Shown here piece after piece: positions 1 through 7,085 of a stretch of DNA of 11,039 nt (its first letter is position 1; each line of letters begins with the position of its first letter). The stretch spans positions 1 through 11,039 of the forward strand of contig CALNCD010000114.1 in the NCBI GenBank assembly GCA_937874965.1, given 5' to 3'. This DNA is from an uncultured Erysipelotrichaceae bacterium. Its GTDB lineage: Bacteria > Bacillota_I > Bacilli_A > Erysipelotrichales > Erysipelotrichaceae. Both the position numbers and the translations under genes were made by a program. The notes under the pieces are model-generated. The model searched no databases. It was not told the DNA's origin and saw only the letters and a list, made by a program, of their open reading frames with translations.

Positions 1-59
1 CCCAGATGTTGAAAGTTCGTTTGAGTGATGCATTGGAATACTCGGAAGGAGCAACCTAA
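1..59 (+). CDS. smc: C-terminal end of probable chromosome segregation protein SMC (5' truncated)
   Basis: An open frame enters from the left edge and stops at TAA 57-59. The 18 visible residues read QMLKVRLSDALEYSEGAT. The pattern (short hydrophobic strand, then a K/R-V-x-L segment and an acidic tail) resembles the end of SMC ATPases, and smc directly before ftsY is a common arrangement in Bacillota. The identification therefore rests mainly on gene order; the sequence itself is too short to prove it. The stop overlaps the ftsY start (TAATG), so the two genes are probably translationally coupled. Confidence 0.55.
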   Translation, partial: QMLKVRLSDALEYSEGAT

Positions 60-1012
60 TGGGTTTTTTCTCAAAAATCAAAGATGCGTTTTTCCAGAAA
101 GATGACAAAGAAACCTATCTTACCGGATTGGAAAAAGGTCAAACCGGGTTCGGTTTCAAACTCAAAGCCTTCTTCAGCGGCGGTACGGCGTTTGATGCTG
201 CCTGGTTTGATCATCTCATGATGATTCTGATTCAAAGCGATGTTTCCATTAAAACATCACAGAAACTGATTAAGCAATTTAAGAAACGGCTTGATCCGTC
301 CATGTCGAATGAGGAGGCATTGGATGAATTTGTAGCTGTATGTGCTGACTTCTATGGCGAAAATGTCAGTATACCAACCCCGGATGATGCATTATTCTGT
401 ATTCTGTTTGTGGGCGTTAACGGCAGCGGGAAAACGACCAGTGCTGCCAAGTTAGGGTTTCATTATCAGCATGCTGGAAAGAAAGTGCTCTTGGTCGCAG
501 CAGACACATTCCGAGCAGCAGCCATCGCTCAGCTGGAAACATGGGGAGGTCGCTTAGGTATTGAAGTTTTCAGCGGTCAACCCAATGCTGATCCGGCTTC
601 GGTCTTAGTGGACGGTGCTCGTTATGCAAAGGCAAACGGCTTTGATGTCATCATCTGTGATACAGCGGGTCGCCTGCAGAACAAGGTCAATCTCATGAAT
701 GAGTTGGCCAAGATGAAGAAGGTTCTTGTCCGTGAAATCGGACAAGTTGATCAAACGTATCTGGTTCTGGATGCAACCACCGGTCAGAACGGGCTTTCAC
801 AAGCCAAGCAGTTCCAGGAAGCAACTGCCATTGATTCGATTATCCTGACAAAGATGGATGGAACCGCCAAAGGTGGTATTCTATTGGCTATCCGTGATGA
901 ACTGTCACTAAAAGTCAGCTATCTGGGGCTGGGAGAAAAGGTGGATCAATTGCGATTATTTGACATCAATGCATATCTCTTTAGCTTAGTGTATGGCGAT
1001 TCCAGTGATTGA
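59..1012 (+). CDS. ftsY: Signal recognition particle receptor FtsY
   Basis: This is the SRP-family GTPase that receives the Ffh/4.5S RNA-ribosome complex at the membrane and hands nascent membrane proteins to SecYEG. The 317-residue protein has a helical N domain (about 15-100) followed by the NG GTPase. The P-loop GVNGSGKTT is at 119-127, DTFRAAAIAQLE forms the SRP-specific insertion motif, DTAGR is at 201-205, TKMDG at 264-268, and a GLGEKVDQL closing loop follows. It is short because the long acidic A domain of E. coli FtsY is absent; only a brief N-terminal segment (MGFFSKIKDAFF) is available for membrane contact, as is usual in Gram-positive FtsY. The start is supported by GGAAGGAG at 44-51. 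It overlaps the upstream gene by one base and the downstream gene by about 20 bases. Confidence 0.97.
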   Translation: MGFFSKIKDAFFQKDDKETYLTGLEKGQTGFGFKLKAFFSGGTAFDAAWFDHLMMILIQSDVSIKTSQKLIKQFKKRLDPSMSNEEALDEFVAVCADFYGENVSIPTPDDALFCILFVGVNGSGKTTSAAKLGFHYQHAGKKVLLVAADTFRAAAIAQLETWGGRLGIEVFSGQPNADPASVLVDGARYAKANGFDVIICDTAGRLQNKVNLMNELAKMKKVLVREIGQVDQTYLVLDATTGQNGLSQAKQFQEATAIDSIILTKMDGTAKGGILLAIRDELSLKVSYLGLGEKVDQLRLFDINAYLFSLVYGDSSD

Positions 1013-1331
1013 AAAGGTGGAACAGATGAATCAGCTGTATGATTGTTATGGCGAACTGCTGACGTCTAAGCAACAGAATATTTTCACGATGTATTATCAG
1101 GATGATTTCTCGTATCAGGAAATTGCGGAAAACCTGGAAATATCCAGAAGTGCTGTTTTCGATAGTCTGAAACGGGTCGAGTCAGCACTGGAGCATTATG
1201 AGAGTGTCCTGCATCTGGTAAGGAATGAGCAGCAGGTGAATCAGCTATTATCCTCTTTAATGACTTTGAACATTAAAGATGTTAATATACAAATAGAAAA
1301 ATTCAAGAAAGAGGAAGGTAAAAAAGAATGA
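993..1331 (+). CDS. ylxM: YlxM/p13-like HTH protein linked to the SRP system
   Basis: A 112-residue (or shorter) helix-turn-helix protein of the YlxM/p13 family, which is normally encoded with ftsY and ffh and is thought to modulate SRP function. The visible hallmarks are the LYDCYGELLTSKQQ helix, then FTMYYQDDFSYQEIAE and the recognition-helix segment SRSAVFDSLKRVE, which resembles sigma-70 region 4. The start is uncertain. ATG 993 overlaps ftsY and has no clear ribosome binding site. GTG 1005 would keep the family-typical E-K-x-x-x-M-N lead-in. ATG 1026 has AAGGTGG at 1014-1020 and lies just after the ftsY stop. The last codons overlap ackA (ATGA, 1328-1331). In most Bacillota the next gene is ffh; here it is ackA. 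Confidence 0.88.
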   Translation: MAIPVIEKVEQMNQLYDCYGELLTSKQQNIFTMYYQDDFSYQEIAENLEISRSAVFDSLKRVESALEHYESVLHLVRNEQQVNQLLSSLMTLNIKDVNIQIEKFKKEEGKKE

Positions 1332-2515
1332 GTAAAGTTTTAGCGATTAATACGGGGAGCAGTTCCCTGAAGTTCCAGTTGTTTGAAATGCCGGAGGAAG
1401 TTGTTTTGGCAAGCGGCATCGTTGAACGCATCGGTTTACCGATGGGTGCCTTTGCGATCAAGACAAACGGGCAGAAACATGAAATGGATACACCGGTGCC
1501 TGACCATGCGGTTGCAGTTAAGCTGGTCCTGGATGCTTTCGCAACCTACAATGTTATTCACGATCTGAATGATATTGTTGCCTGTGGTCACCGGATTGTC
1601 CAAGGGGGGGCTTACTATGATCAATCCGTTCTTGTTGATGCGTCCGTTCTTGCCCATGTCGAAGAACTCTCAGACCTAGCACCTTTGCATAATCCTTCCC
1701 ATCTGGTGGGTTATCGGGCATTTAAGGAAGCATTGCCGAAAGCAAGCCATACCTTCGTGTTTGACACTGCGTTCCACCAGACCATGGCTCCAGAAGTCTA
1801 TCTCTATCCGATTCCTTATGAATACTATACAGACTATAAAGTCCGTCGTTACGGTGCTCATGGCACTTCTCATCAATATATCGCAAACCGTACTGCTGAA
1901 CTGATGGATCGACCGGTGACTGAGCTGAACTTGATTACCTTGCATCTAGGAAACGGGGCTTCTATCTCAGCGGTTGAAAAGGGTAAATGCGTCAATACTT
2001 CAATGGGACTTACACCGCTGGATGGTGTCATGATGGGAACACGTTCTGGTTCGGTTGATCCTGCCATTGTTTCCTATCTGAGCGTCAAGCTGGGGAAAAC
2101 TGCTTCCGAGATTGTTGATATCCTGAATAAGAAATCTGGAATGCTAGGCGTCAGCGGAATTTCATCCGATGCCCGTGACATTGAAAATGCAATGGCAGAG
2201 GGCAATGAACGGGCAATTCTCACACGCAAGATCTATACCCGGCGGATTATGGAAGTTGTCGGTTCATATGCAATGCAGCTAGGCCGTGTTGATGCTTTGA
2301 TTTTCGCTGGCGGTGTCGGTGAAAATGATGTCGATGCACGTGCGGATATTCTGAATGCACTGCATGGATTGGATATTTCATTCTCGGATGATCTTAACAA
2401 TAATCGTGGTAAAGAACTGAGAATCAGTACCCCTGAATCTGGTGTTGAGGTCTGGATCTGCCCAACCAATGAAGAACTGGTGATTGCACGTGATGCTTAC
2501 CGACTCAATCGCTAA
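1328..2515 (+). CDS. ackA: Acetate kinase
   Basis: Cytosolic acetate kinase, which interconverts acetyl phosphate plus ADP with acetate plus ATP. It is the substrate-level phosphorylation step of acetate fermentation and also sets the acetyl-phosphate level. The 395-residue length is normal. Family motifs appear in order: NTGSSSLKFQLF at the N-terminus (Asn of the active site), GHRIVQGG (catalytic Arg), FDTAFHQTM, RRYGAHGTSHQYI (catalytic His), LHLGNGASI, the DGVMMGTRSGSVDP loop (catalytic Arg), FAGGVGEN and TNEELVIARD (metal-binding Glu). The start ATG overlaps the ylxM stop and is preceded by GAGGAAGG at 1311-1318. No pta is seen nearby, so the partner phosphotransacetylase must be encoded elsewhere. 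A run of seven G lies at 1604-1610 inside the coding frame. Butyrate or propionate kinases are related, but the MGTRSGSVDP and length pattern fits AckA. Confidence 0.97.
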   Translation: MSKVLAINTGSSSLKFQLFEMPEEVVLASGIVERIGLPMGAFAIKTNGQKHEMDTPVPDHAVAVKLVLDAFATYNVIHDLNDIVACGHRIVQGGAYYDQSVLVDASVLAHVEELSDLAPLHNPSHLVGYRAFKEALPKASHTFVFDTAFHQTMAPEVYLYPIPYEYYTDYKVRRYGAHGTSHQYIANRTAELMDRPVTELNLITLHLGNGASISAVEKGKCVNTSMGLTPLDGVMMGTRSGSVDPAIVSYLSVKLGKTASEIVDILNKKSGMLGVSGISSDARDIENAMAEGNERAILTRKIYTRRIMEVVGSYAMQLGRVDALIFAGGVGENDVDARADILNALHGLDISFSDDLNNNRGKELRISTPESGVEVWICPTNEELVIARDAYRLNR

Positions 2516-3461
2516 TCAACGTTCCGAATTTATCCGTTATGTCGAATCCTTTGCGAGTATCTGCGTATTCCGTCACCAGAATCCGGATGGCGATGCCCAG
2601 GGTTCACAGTTCGGAATGGTGCACTGGCTTAAGGAACACTATCCTGAGAAGAGTATTTATGCCCTTGGATTTCATCAAGGTACTCATACTGACTTCTATC
2701 CGCCTTGTGATGTCGTGGAAGATTATGTTATTGCGGCTTCATTGGCGATTATCCTGGATACCGCAAATGTTGAACGCATTGATGACCAGCGTTATCAAAA
2801 TGCCAAGGCAATTGTTAAGATCGATCACCATCCTGGAGACATGAATTACGGAACATTTAATCTCATCCACACGGATTACACGAGTGCTTGTGAGATTGTC
2901 AGTGATCTCTTGAAAACAGATGAAACGGTGCCATTTTCCTATGAGGTTGCTCATTACCTCTATTCAGGGCTATTAACCGATACACTTCGTTTTTCAATCA
3001 AATCGGTGACGACCAATACGCTTCTGGTTGCGGCATATCTTTCGTCATCGGGCATTGATATTTCCGGAATTAACGCAGCAATGTTTTCCATGACCCGTGC
3101 AGAATTTGAGTTGAGCACATACCTTCGAGCAAACTGTCAGGTTACTCCGGAAGGACTGGTGTATCTCATTCTGGATGATGCGAAGATCCGTGAAATCGGA
3201 TTGGCTCCCAAGTATATAAAATCACGGATCTCAGATTTTTCAAATGTCATCGGCTTCGAAATCTGGGTGATGTTTCTGGAGTTGTATGAAGATGATGGAC
3301 AATTGGCGTGGAGCGGATCAATGCGTTCCAAAGAAAGAATAATCAACGATATTGCTTTCAAACACGGCGGTGGGGGACATCCCTTGGCCTGTGCAGTCAA
3401 GAACCTCCCTTACAGCGAGGTTGAGGTCATCCTTGAAGAACTGAATCAGAAATTGATTTAG
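2493..3461 (+). CDS. nrnA: DHH/DHHA1 phosphoesterase, NrnA-like nanoRNase / pAp phosphatase
   Basis: A DHH-superfamily phosphoesterase that uses Mn ions. Relatives of the NrnA type degrade 2-5 nt RNA oligomers and dephosphorylate pAp; some relatives cleave pApA. Metal-binding motifs are intact: RHQNPDGDAQGS (His28, Asp32, Asp34), LDTAN (Asp89) and DHH at 111-113. The C-terminal DHHA1 domain ends with the substrate-binding GGGGH at 292-296. There is no transmembrane or PAS region, so it is the small soluble class and not GdpP. ATG 2493 is preferred because GGTGAT at 2479-2484 is well spaced before it; TTG 2484 would also be open. The gene overlaps the end of ackA by 23 bases and is the last of the cluster. 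From memory, nrnA also lies close to dnaE in Bacillus. The exact substrate cannot be decided from sequence. Confidence 0.9.
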   Translation: MLTDSIANQRSEFIRYVESFASICVFRHQNPDGDAQGSQFGMVHWLKEHYPEKSIYALGFHQGTHTDFYPPCDVVEDYVIAASLAIILDTANVERIDDQRYQNAKAIVKIDHHPGDMNYGTFNLIHTDYTSACEIVSDLLKTDETVPFSYEVAHYLYSGLLTDTLRFSIKSVTTNTLLVAAYLSSSGIDISGINAAMFSMTRAEFELSTYLRANCQVTPEGLVYLILDDAKIREIGLAPKYIKSRISDFSNVIGFEIWVMFLELYEDDGQLAWSGSMRSKERIINDIAFKHGGGGHPLACAVKNLPYSEVEVILEELNQKLI

Positions 3462-3475
3462 ATGCGGGAATATTT

Positions 3476-3510
3476 AAAGATCACTACACATTGTATGTAG
3501 TGATCTTTTT
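3476..3510 (+). terminator. Rho-independent terminator after the nrnA-like gene
   Basis: AAAGATCACTACA (3476-3488) pairs perfectly with TGTAGTGATCTTT (3496-3508), giving a 13-bp stem with a 7-nt loop and a T run to 3510. It begins 15 bases after the stop codon and is followed by a gene-poor stretch, so it should end the smc-ftsY-ylxM-ackA-nrnA transcript. The stem is only moderately GC-rich but long. Confidence 0.88.
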
Positions 3511-3958
3511 GAATTCGCACTCCGTTGAAACGTACTCATTAAGAATCTGTCATGATCAGTCCTGCATACGATGAAAATTCTAAAAGGAAATACCATAAAA
3601 TACTCGTGAAAGATGAATTAAGATTTATTGGTAGGAAGGAATTTTAGTTCTTGGTACTGTCCTGTGGAGTATTCAAAGGGTTTTGTTATTTTTCATTGCT
3701 TAGGAGTAATGGGTGCTTGACTTTTTGATTCGATCAGTAATGAGGATCAGAAAATATTTGATGTCAAGATATCAACATCCTATCCTGTAGATCGTCAAAA
3801 CAGGGTCACGCATAATCCAGAGAAGTGTATGATTGGACGTTGCGTTTTTTTATATTTCCTTAGGTTCAAATAAAGTATCGGAATAATTGCGGAGGATTAT
3901 TGATTTCATATTTTTGCTGAAAGTGGGTCTCTTCTCATTTTTGCCGGGTTTAGTCGTG
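3511..3958. other. Gene-poor intergenic stretch upstream of dnaE
   Basis: About 450 bases that are more AT-rich than the flanking genes, with stops in all frames and no recognisable protein family. It contains one weak 31-codon ORF (3552-3647), a seven-T run at 3845-3851 preceded by an imperfect inverted repeat (ACGCA 3808-3812 with TGCGT 3841-3845), and a short AATAAT/ATTATT inverted repeat around 3882-3901. No tRNA, riboswitch or transposase remnant was recognised. It may hold a small RNA or a decayed gene, but nothing in the sequence proves this. Confidence 0.5.
3552..3647 (+). CDS. Possible very small ORF, 31 residues, unrecognised
   Basis: ATG 3552 to TAG 3645-3647 encodes a 31-residue, strongly basic peptide (starts MISPAYDENSKRKY, ends RFIGRKEF). 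It is the longest ATG-started reading frame I found by eye in the gap. There is no convincing ribosome binding site, and no promoter was found between it and the terminator at 3476-3510. It resembles no family I know. It may be chance; it is listed only because the surrounding stretch is otherwise unexplained. Confidence 0.12.
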   Translation: MISPAYDENSKRKYHKILVKDELRFIGRKEF

Positions 3959-3964
3959 TATAAT
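3937..3964 (+). promoter_or_regulatory. Likely sigma-A promoter of dnaE
   Basis: A perfect TATAAT lies at 3959-3964. The -35 region is weak: ATTTTT at 3937-3942 gives a 16-bp spacer, whereas the better-looking TTGCCG at 3941-3946 is only 12 bases away and too close. The expected transcript start near 3970-3972 falls just before the ribosome binding site of dnaE, which argues for translation from 3987 and not from the upstream ATG 3969. Confidence 0.6.
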
Positions 3965-3974
3965 AGAGATGGAG

Positions 3975-3983
3975 AGAGGTGAT
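3975..3983 (+). promoter_or_regulatory. Strong ribosome binding site deciding the dnaE start
   Basis: AGAGGTGAT matches the 16S rRNA tail almost fully and sits a few bases before ATG 3987. It lies inside the reading frame that would start at ATG 3969, so 3987 is the supported start. Confidence 0.85.
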
Positions 3984-3986
3984 CCC

Positions 3987-4562
3987 ATGAGTACGCATCT
4001 ATGTGTTCGAAGCAGCTATTCGCTTCTTAATGGAACGATGAGTGTTTCGAATCTTGTCAATCAGGCGAAGATGTTGGGTTTTAGTGCGCTTGCATTAGTC
4101 GAAAAAGATGTGATGTATTCAACGATTGCTTTTGAACGTCAATGCAAAAAACAGGGGATTAGGCCAATCTATGGTTTGGAAATTGAGCTGAGTGACTTTC
4201 AAGGGATGTCCTTGATTCTTCTCGCAAAAGATACGGCGGGCTACCATGAATTGATCCAGGTTTCAAGTTTGGTCAGCACCCATACGCTGACGTTGGATTT
4301 GGCCCAGCTTTCGGAACTCATCAGTACATGCTTTATTCTTATTCCGAGTGTTAACGGACCCTTCGATGGTCTTGACTTAAATGAAGTTCAGCAGCGTGCA
4401 ATCGAGATCCGGCAGATTCTTCAACAACCCTACTATCTTGGTCTGACCTATCATGAGACCGCTTTTTTCAAGACGCGGAATCAATCCTTAAAGAAAGCAC
4501 TGGGTGCTTCGGGCATTGAGAGTTTCTTTAAGCTGTGTTTATTATCAAAAGAAGGAGGATGA
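3987..4562 (+). CDS. dnaE: DNA polymerase III alpha subunit DnaE, N-terminal fragment (PHP domain), frameshifted
   Basis: The 5' part of dnaE: 191 residues covering the PHP domain and ending prematurely at TGA 4560-4562. The PHP family layout is clear: THLCVRSSYSLLNG (3-16), LVNQAKMLGFSALALVEKD (23-41) and GIRPIYGLEIEL. The metal site is degraded: the second and third His of the H-x-H-x-H lead motif are Cys6 and Arg8, and the usual T-D-H is Val38-Glu39-Lys40, so no PHP nuclease activity is expected. The frame stays DnaE-like to about ALGASGI (codon 4515-4517); after that the residues to the stop do not fit the family, while the next frame does. Together the two pieces would make about 1019 residues, normal for the short DnaE of Bacillota. 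Either a sequencing error or a real mutation explains the break. Confidence 0.85.
   Translation: MSTHLCVRSSYSLLNGTMSVSNLVNQAKMLGFSALALVEKDVMYSTIAFERQCKKQGIRPIYGLEIELSDFQGMSLILLAKDTAGYHELIQVSSLVSTHTLTLDLAQLSELISTCFILIPSVNGPFDGLDLNEVQQRAIEIRQILQQPYYLGLTYHETAFFKTRNQSLKKALGASGIESFFKLCLLSKEGG
4492..4536 (+). other. Probable frameshift interval in dnaE
   Basis: The upstream frame (codons in phase with 3987) stops at 4560-4562; the downstream frame has a TAA at 4489-4491. The shift must lie between these stops. Family resemblance narrows it: the upstream frame reads DnaE-like through ALGASGI (to 4517), and the downstream frame reads RVSLSCVYYQKKED from 4519. A single extra base near 4518 in the context gggcattgagagtttc would explain this. 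No slippery motif of a known type is visible at that point. Confidence 0.75.
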
Positions 4563-7044
4563 GGGTTTATTCAGGATTCTGCGGGCAATTGCCAAAGGTG
4601 TTCCTCTTCAGGATAAAACCTTGGTCTCTGAGGTCAATCGTTATTTCTATTCGCCTCAGGAGCTTGATGCCATTTATGATCAGGATGATTTGGAGCGTTC
4701 CGATTGGATTGCTCAGCACTGTGACGCTGATGTGTACGCCATTCAAAGCGGTTTACCGGTCTTTAAAACCAAGGATGATGTGGATTCCAAGCGTTACCTG
4801 AGTGAACTTGCCTTAGCCGGCTTACAGAAGCGATTTGATTTTAAAGGAGTTCCTAAGCGTTATCGTGAACGATTGAACTATGAGCTTTCAGTGATTACAT
4901 CCATGCATTTTGAAGATTATTTCTTGATTGTGTATGATCTGATTCGTTTTGCTCGTACCCAAAAGATTTATGTTGGACCAGGCAGGGGCAGTGCCGCAGG
5001 GTCTTTGGTAGCCTATTGTCTTGGAATCACACACGTTGATCCGATCCATTACGGGTTATTGTTTGAGCGTTTCCTGAATCCTGAACGGATAACAATGCCG
5101 GATATTGACATTGACTTTCCGGATAACCGTCGTCAGGAAGTCATTGATTATGCTGCTTTGAAATACGGGAATGAGCACGTGGCCCATATTGCCACATTCG
5201 GTACTTTAGCTGCGAAGCAGGCCATGCGTGATGTTGGACGGGTCATGCAGATTCCGGTAAGTACAATTGACAAGGTGAATAAGCTGATTTCCAGTGCACC
5301 GAAAACGACCTTGAGTTCAACGTATGCAGACAGCAAAAATTTCAGAACGCTGATTGAGAGTGATGACCATCTGAAGCACGTGTATGAAAGTGCTTTGAAA
5401 TTAGAAGGATTACCTCGCCATGTATCTACTCATGCTGCTGGCGTTGTCTTATCCAGATTGCCTTTAGTGGAAGTGGTGCCGACCATCCAGATTGAAACGG
5501 ATCTGGTATCAACGCAGTATCCCATGGATACTTTGGAATCTTTGGGCTTGATTAAAATTGATTTTCTTGGGCTTAGGAACCTGACGATTATTGACAATAT
5601 TGTTCGGGATATCCAGCGGACACAGCCGGATTTTGATATTCTGAAGATTCCGCTGGATGATGCAAAGACATATCAGTTGATTGCGAATGTGGATACTGTC
5701 GGCATTTTCCAACTGGAATCTGAAGGAATGAAGGCGTTGGTGCAGAAGATGAGGCCTCATCAGTTTATGGATATTGCCGATACGATTGCATTGTTTCGTC
5801 CAGGACCGATGCAGAACATTCCTTTGTATCTGGAAAATCGCCGGCATCCTGATCAGGTTGAATATCTGCACCCTGATTTGAAGTCAATCTGTGAGAGTAC
5901 CTACGGTGTTTTAATCTATCAAGAGCAGATTATGGAAGTGGCTCAGCAAATCGCTGGCTTTACTTTAGGCCGCGCTGATGTTTTACGCAAGGCGATGAGC
6001 AAGAAGAATGAGAAGGAACTTCAAGGCCTTAAAGATGAATTCCTGAACGGCTGTGTCACGAAAGGATATGCTCCTGATTTGGCTGAAGCTATCTTTGACT
6101 TAATTGAAAAGTTCGCAAACTATGGGTTTAATAAGTCACATTCAGTTGCCTATGCCTTGATTGCTTATCAGCAGGCTTTTCTGAAGGCCAATTATCCATT
6201 GCTGTTTTATTGCCACCTGTTGACCTCGGTCATTGGGAGTGAGCGTAAGACCAGTGAGTATCTTCAGGAATGCCGCCGTTATCAGGTTCAAATCCTTGGT
6301 CCGTCCGTCAATGAGAGCCAAGCGGTTTATACAATAGAGAACAACGCCATCCGTTTTCCGCTATCCACGGTTAAGGGCTTTGGGAAAGTGTCCTACTCCC
6401 AGCTTATTCAGGAGCGGCAGGTGAATGGAAAGTACACCGATTACTATGATTTCATTGCCCGGATTAATGTCTTGAAGATTTCCAAGAAGAACATTGAATC
6501 GTTGATTTATGCCGGTGCTTTGGATGAATTCAAGCTAGGACGATTAAGTATGATTGCATCCCTGGATGAAGCTTTCGACTATGCAGACCTTGTTAAAGTG
6601 GATGTCAACGGTTCAGTTAGCCTGCGCCTGGATATTGTTTCCTTACCGCGATTCCGTACGGTGAAAGAAGAAAAATATATTCTGGATGAGCGTGAGTATG
6701 AAGCCTTGGGCCTTTATTTGTCGTTTCACCCTGTTTTGCGATTGCGGCCGCAGTTTCCCAAAGCATTGACACTTGTGAAAGCTCAATCACAGCCTGATAA
6801 GACAATTCAGCTTTTAGGTATACTGACCAAGATTAAATTGCATAAGACCAAGAAAATGGAACCGATGGCATTTATTACGTTGAATGATGAATCCGGATCA
6901 TTGGATGGGGTTGTTTTTCCGCGTGTTTTCAAGGATGTTGAAAGCCGGTTAATCCGGGGAATACTCGTTGTGGTGGAAGGGGTTTATCGCGAAGGGTCCT
7001 TTATCGTCAATCAGCTTCACACAATCAATGATGATTTTCACTGA
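4504..7044 (+). CDS. dnaE: DNA polymerase III alpha subunit DnaE, catalytic part, continuing after the frameshift
   Basis: The rest of dnaE, 846 codons if counted from GTG 4504, though true synthesis would have to come from the 3987 start with the frame restored. GPGRGSAAGS (158-167) and PDIDIDF (Asp200/202/204) are palm motifs, and IKIDFLGLRNL carries the third catalytic Asp353. GIFQLESEGM, LFRPGPMQNIPLYLENRR, IYQEQIMEVAQQIAGF, RADVLRKAMSKKN and FANYGFNKSHSVAYALIAY follow in family order. A helix-hairpin-helix segment lies at about 654-676 and an OB-fold at about 768-830. There is no inserted 3'-5' exonuclease, so this is DnaE and not PolC. In Bacillota DnaE extends primers, mainly on the lagging strand, before PolC takes over. 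The frame is fully open with intact catalytic residues, which argues against long-standing decay. Confidence 0.93.
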   Translation: MLRALRVSLSCVYYQKKEDEGLFRILRAIAKGVPLQDKTLVSEVNRYFYSPQELDAIYDQDDLERSDWIAQHCDADVYAIQSGLPVFKTKDDVDSKRYLSELALAGLQKRFDFKGVPKRYRERLNYELSVITSMHFEDYFLIVYDLIRFARTQKIYVGPGRGSAAGSLVAYCLGITHVDPIHYGLLFERFLNPERITMPDIDIDFPDNRRQEVIDYAALKYGNEHVAHIATFGTLAAKQAMRDVGRVMQIPVSTIDKVNKLISSAPKTTLSSTYADSKNFRTLIESDDHLKHVYESALKLEGLPRHVSTHAAGVVLSRLPLVEVVPTIQIETDLVSTQYPMDTLESLGLIKIDFLGLRNLTIIDNIVRDIQRTQPDFDILKIPLDDAKTYQLIANVDTVGIFQLESEGMKALVQKMRPHQFMDIADTIALFRPGPMQNIPLYLENRRHPDQVEYLHPDLKSICESTYGVLIYQEQIMEVAQQIAGFTLGRADVLRKAMSKKNEKELQGLKDEFLNGCVTKGYAPDLAEAIFDLIEKFANYGFNKSHSVAYALIAYQQAFLKANYPLLFYCHLLTSVIGSERKTSEYLQECRRYQVQILGPSVNESQAVYTIENNAIRFPLSTVKGFGKVSYSQLIQERQVNGKYTDYYDFIARINVLKISKKNIESLIYAGALDEFKLGRLSMIASLDEAFDYADLVKVDVNGSVSLRLDIVSLPRFRTVKEEKYILDEREYEALGLYLSFHPVLRLRPQFPKALTLVKAQSQPDKTIQLLGILTKIKLHKTKKMEPMAFITLNDESGSLDGVVFPRVFKDVESRLIRGILVVVEGVYREGSFIVNQLHTINDDFH

Positions 7045-7068
7045 CATTTCACACGAGTTGTGTATTCT
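7041..7068 (+). promoter_or_regulatory. Probable promoter of the two-component operon
   Basis: CTGACA (7041-7046, five of six to TTGACA) and TATTCT (7063-7068, four of six to TATAAT) are 16 bp apart and lie just ahead of the response regulator gene. The -35 box overlaps the dnaE stop codon. The regulator could therefore be transcribed both on its own and by read-through from dnaE, since no terminator separates them. A GTTGTG directly before the -10 may add strength. Confidence 0.55.
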
Positions 7069-7071
7069 GAG

Positions 7072-7082
7072 AAAGAGGTGAT
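7072..7082 (+). promoter_or_regulatory. Ribosome binding site of the response regulator
   Basis: AAAGAGGTGAT lies directly before ATG 7086 and has the same AGAGGTGAT core as the dnaE site, confirming this start. Confidence 0.8.
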
Positions 7083-7085
7083 TTT

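Noticed and set aside
3717..3741. TTGACT followed by AGTAAT as a promoter in the gap
   Set aside because: The spacer is only 13 bases and no suitable -10 sits at 16-18 bases.
3776..3851. Imperfect hairpin plus seven T as a second rho-independent terminator
   Set aside because: The pairing is short (ACGCA/TGCGT plus AATC/GATT) with an uneven internal loop and no gene upstream to terminate, so I do not call it.
3941..3946. TTGCCG as the -35 box for dnaE
   Set aside because: It is only 12 bases from the TATAAT at 3959, too close for sigma-A.
3969..3986. ATG 3969 as the dnaE start
   Set aside because: It lies at or before the likely transcript start and the ribosome binding site is downstream of it; 3987 fits both signals and the PHP family start.
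4560..4562. TGA read as tryptophan (Mycoplasma code) to explain the dnaE break
   Set aside because: Read-through in that frame does not reach the DnaE-like frame, and several genes here end with TGA while using TGG for Trp.
5509..5871. A 120-codon minus-strand frame inside dnaE
   Set aside because: It lies opposite conserved DnaE palm/finger sequence, has no ribosome binding site or family resemblance, and is a shadow.
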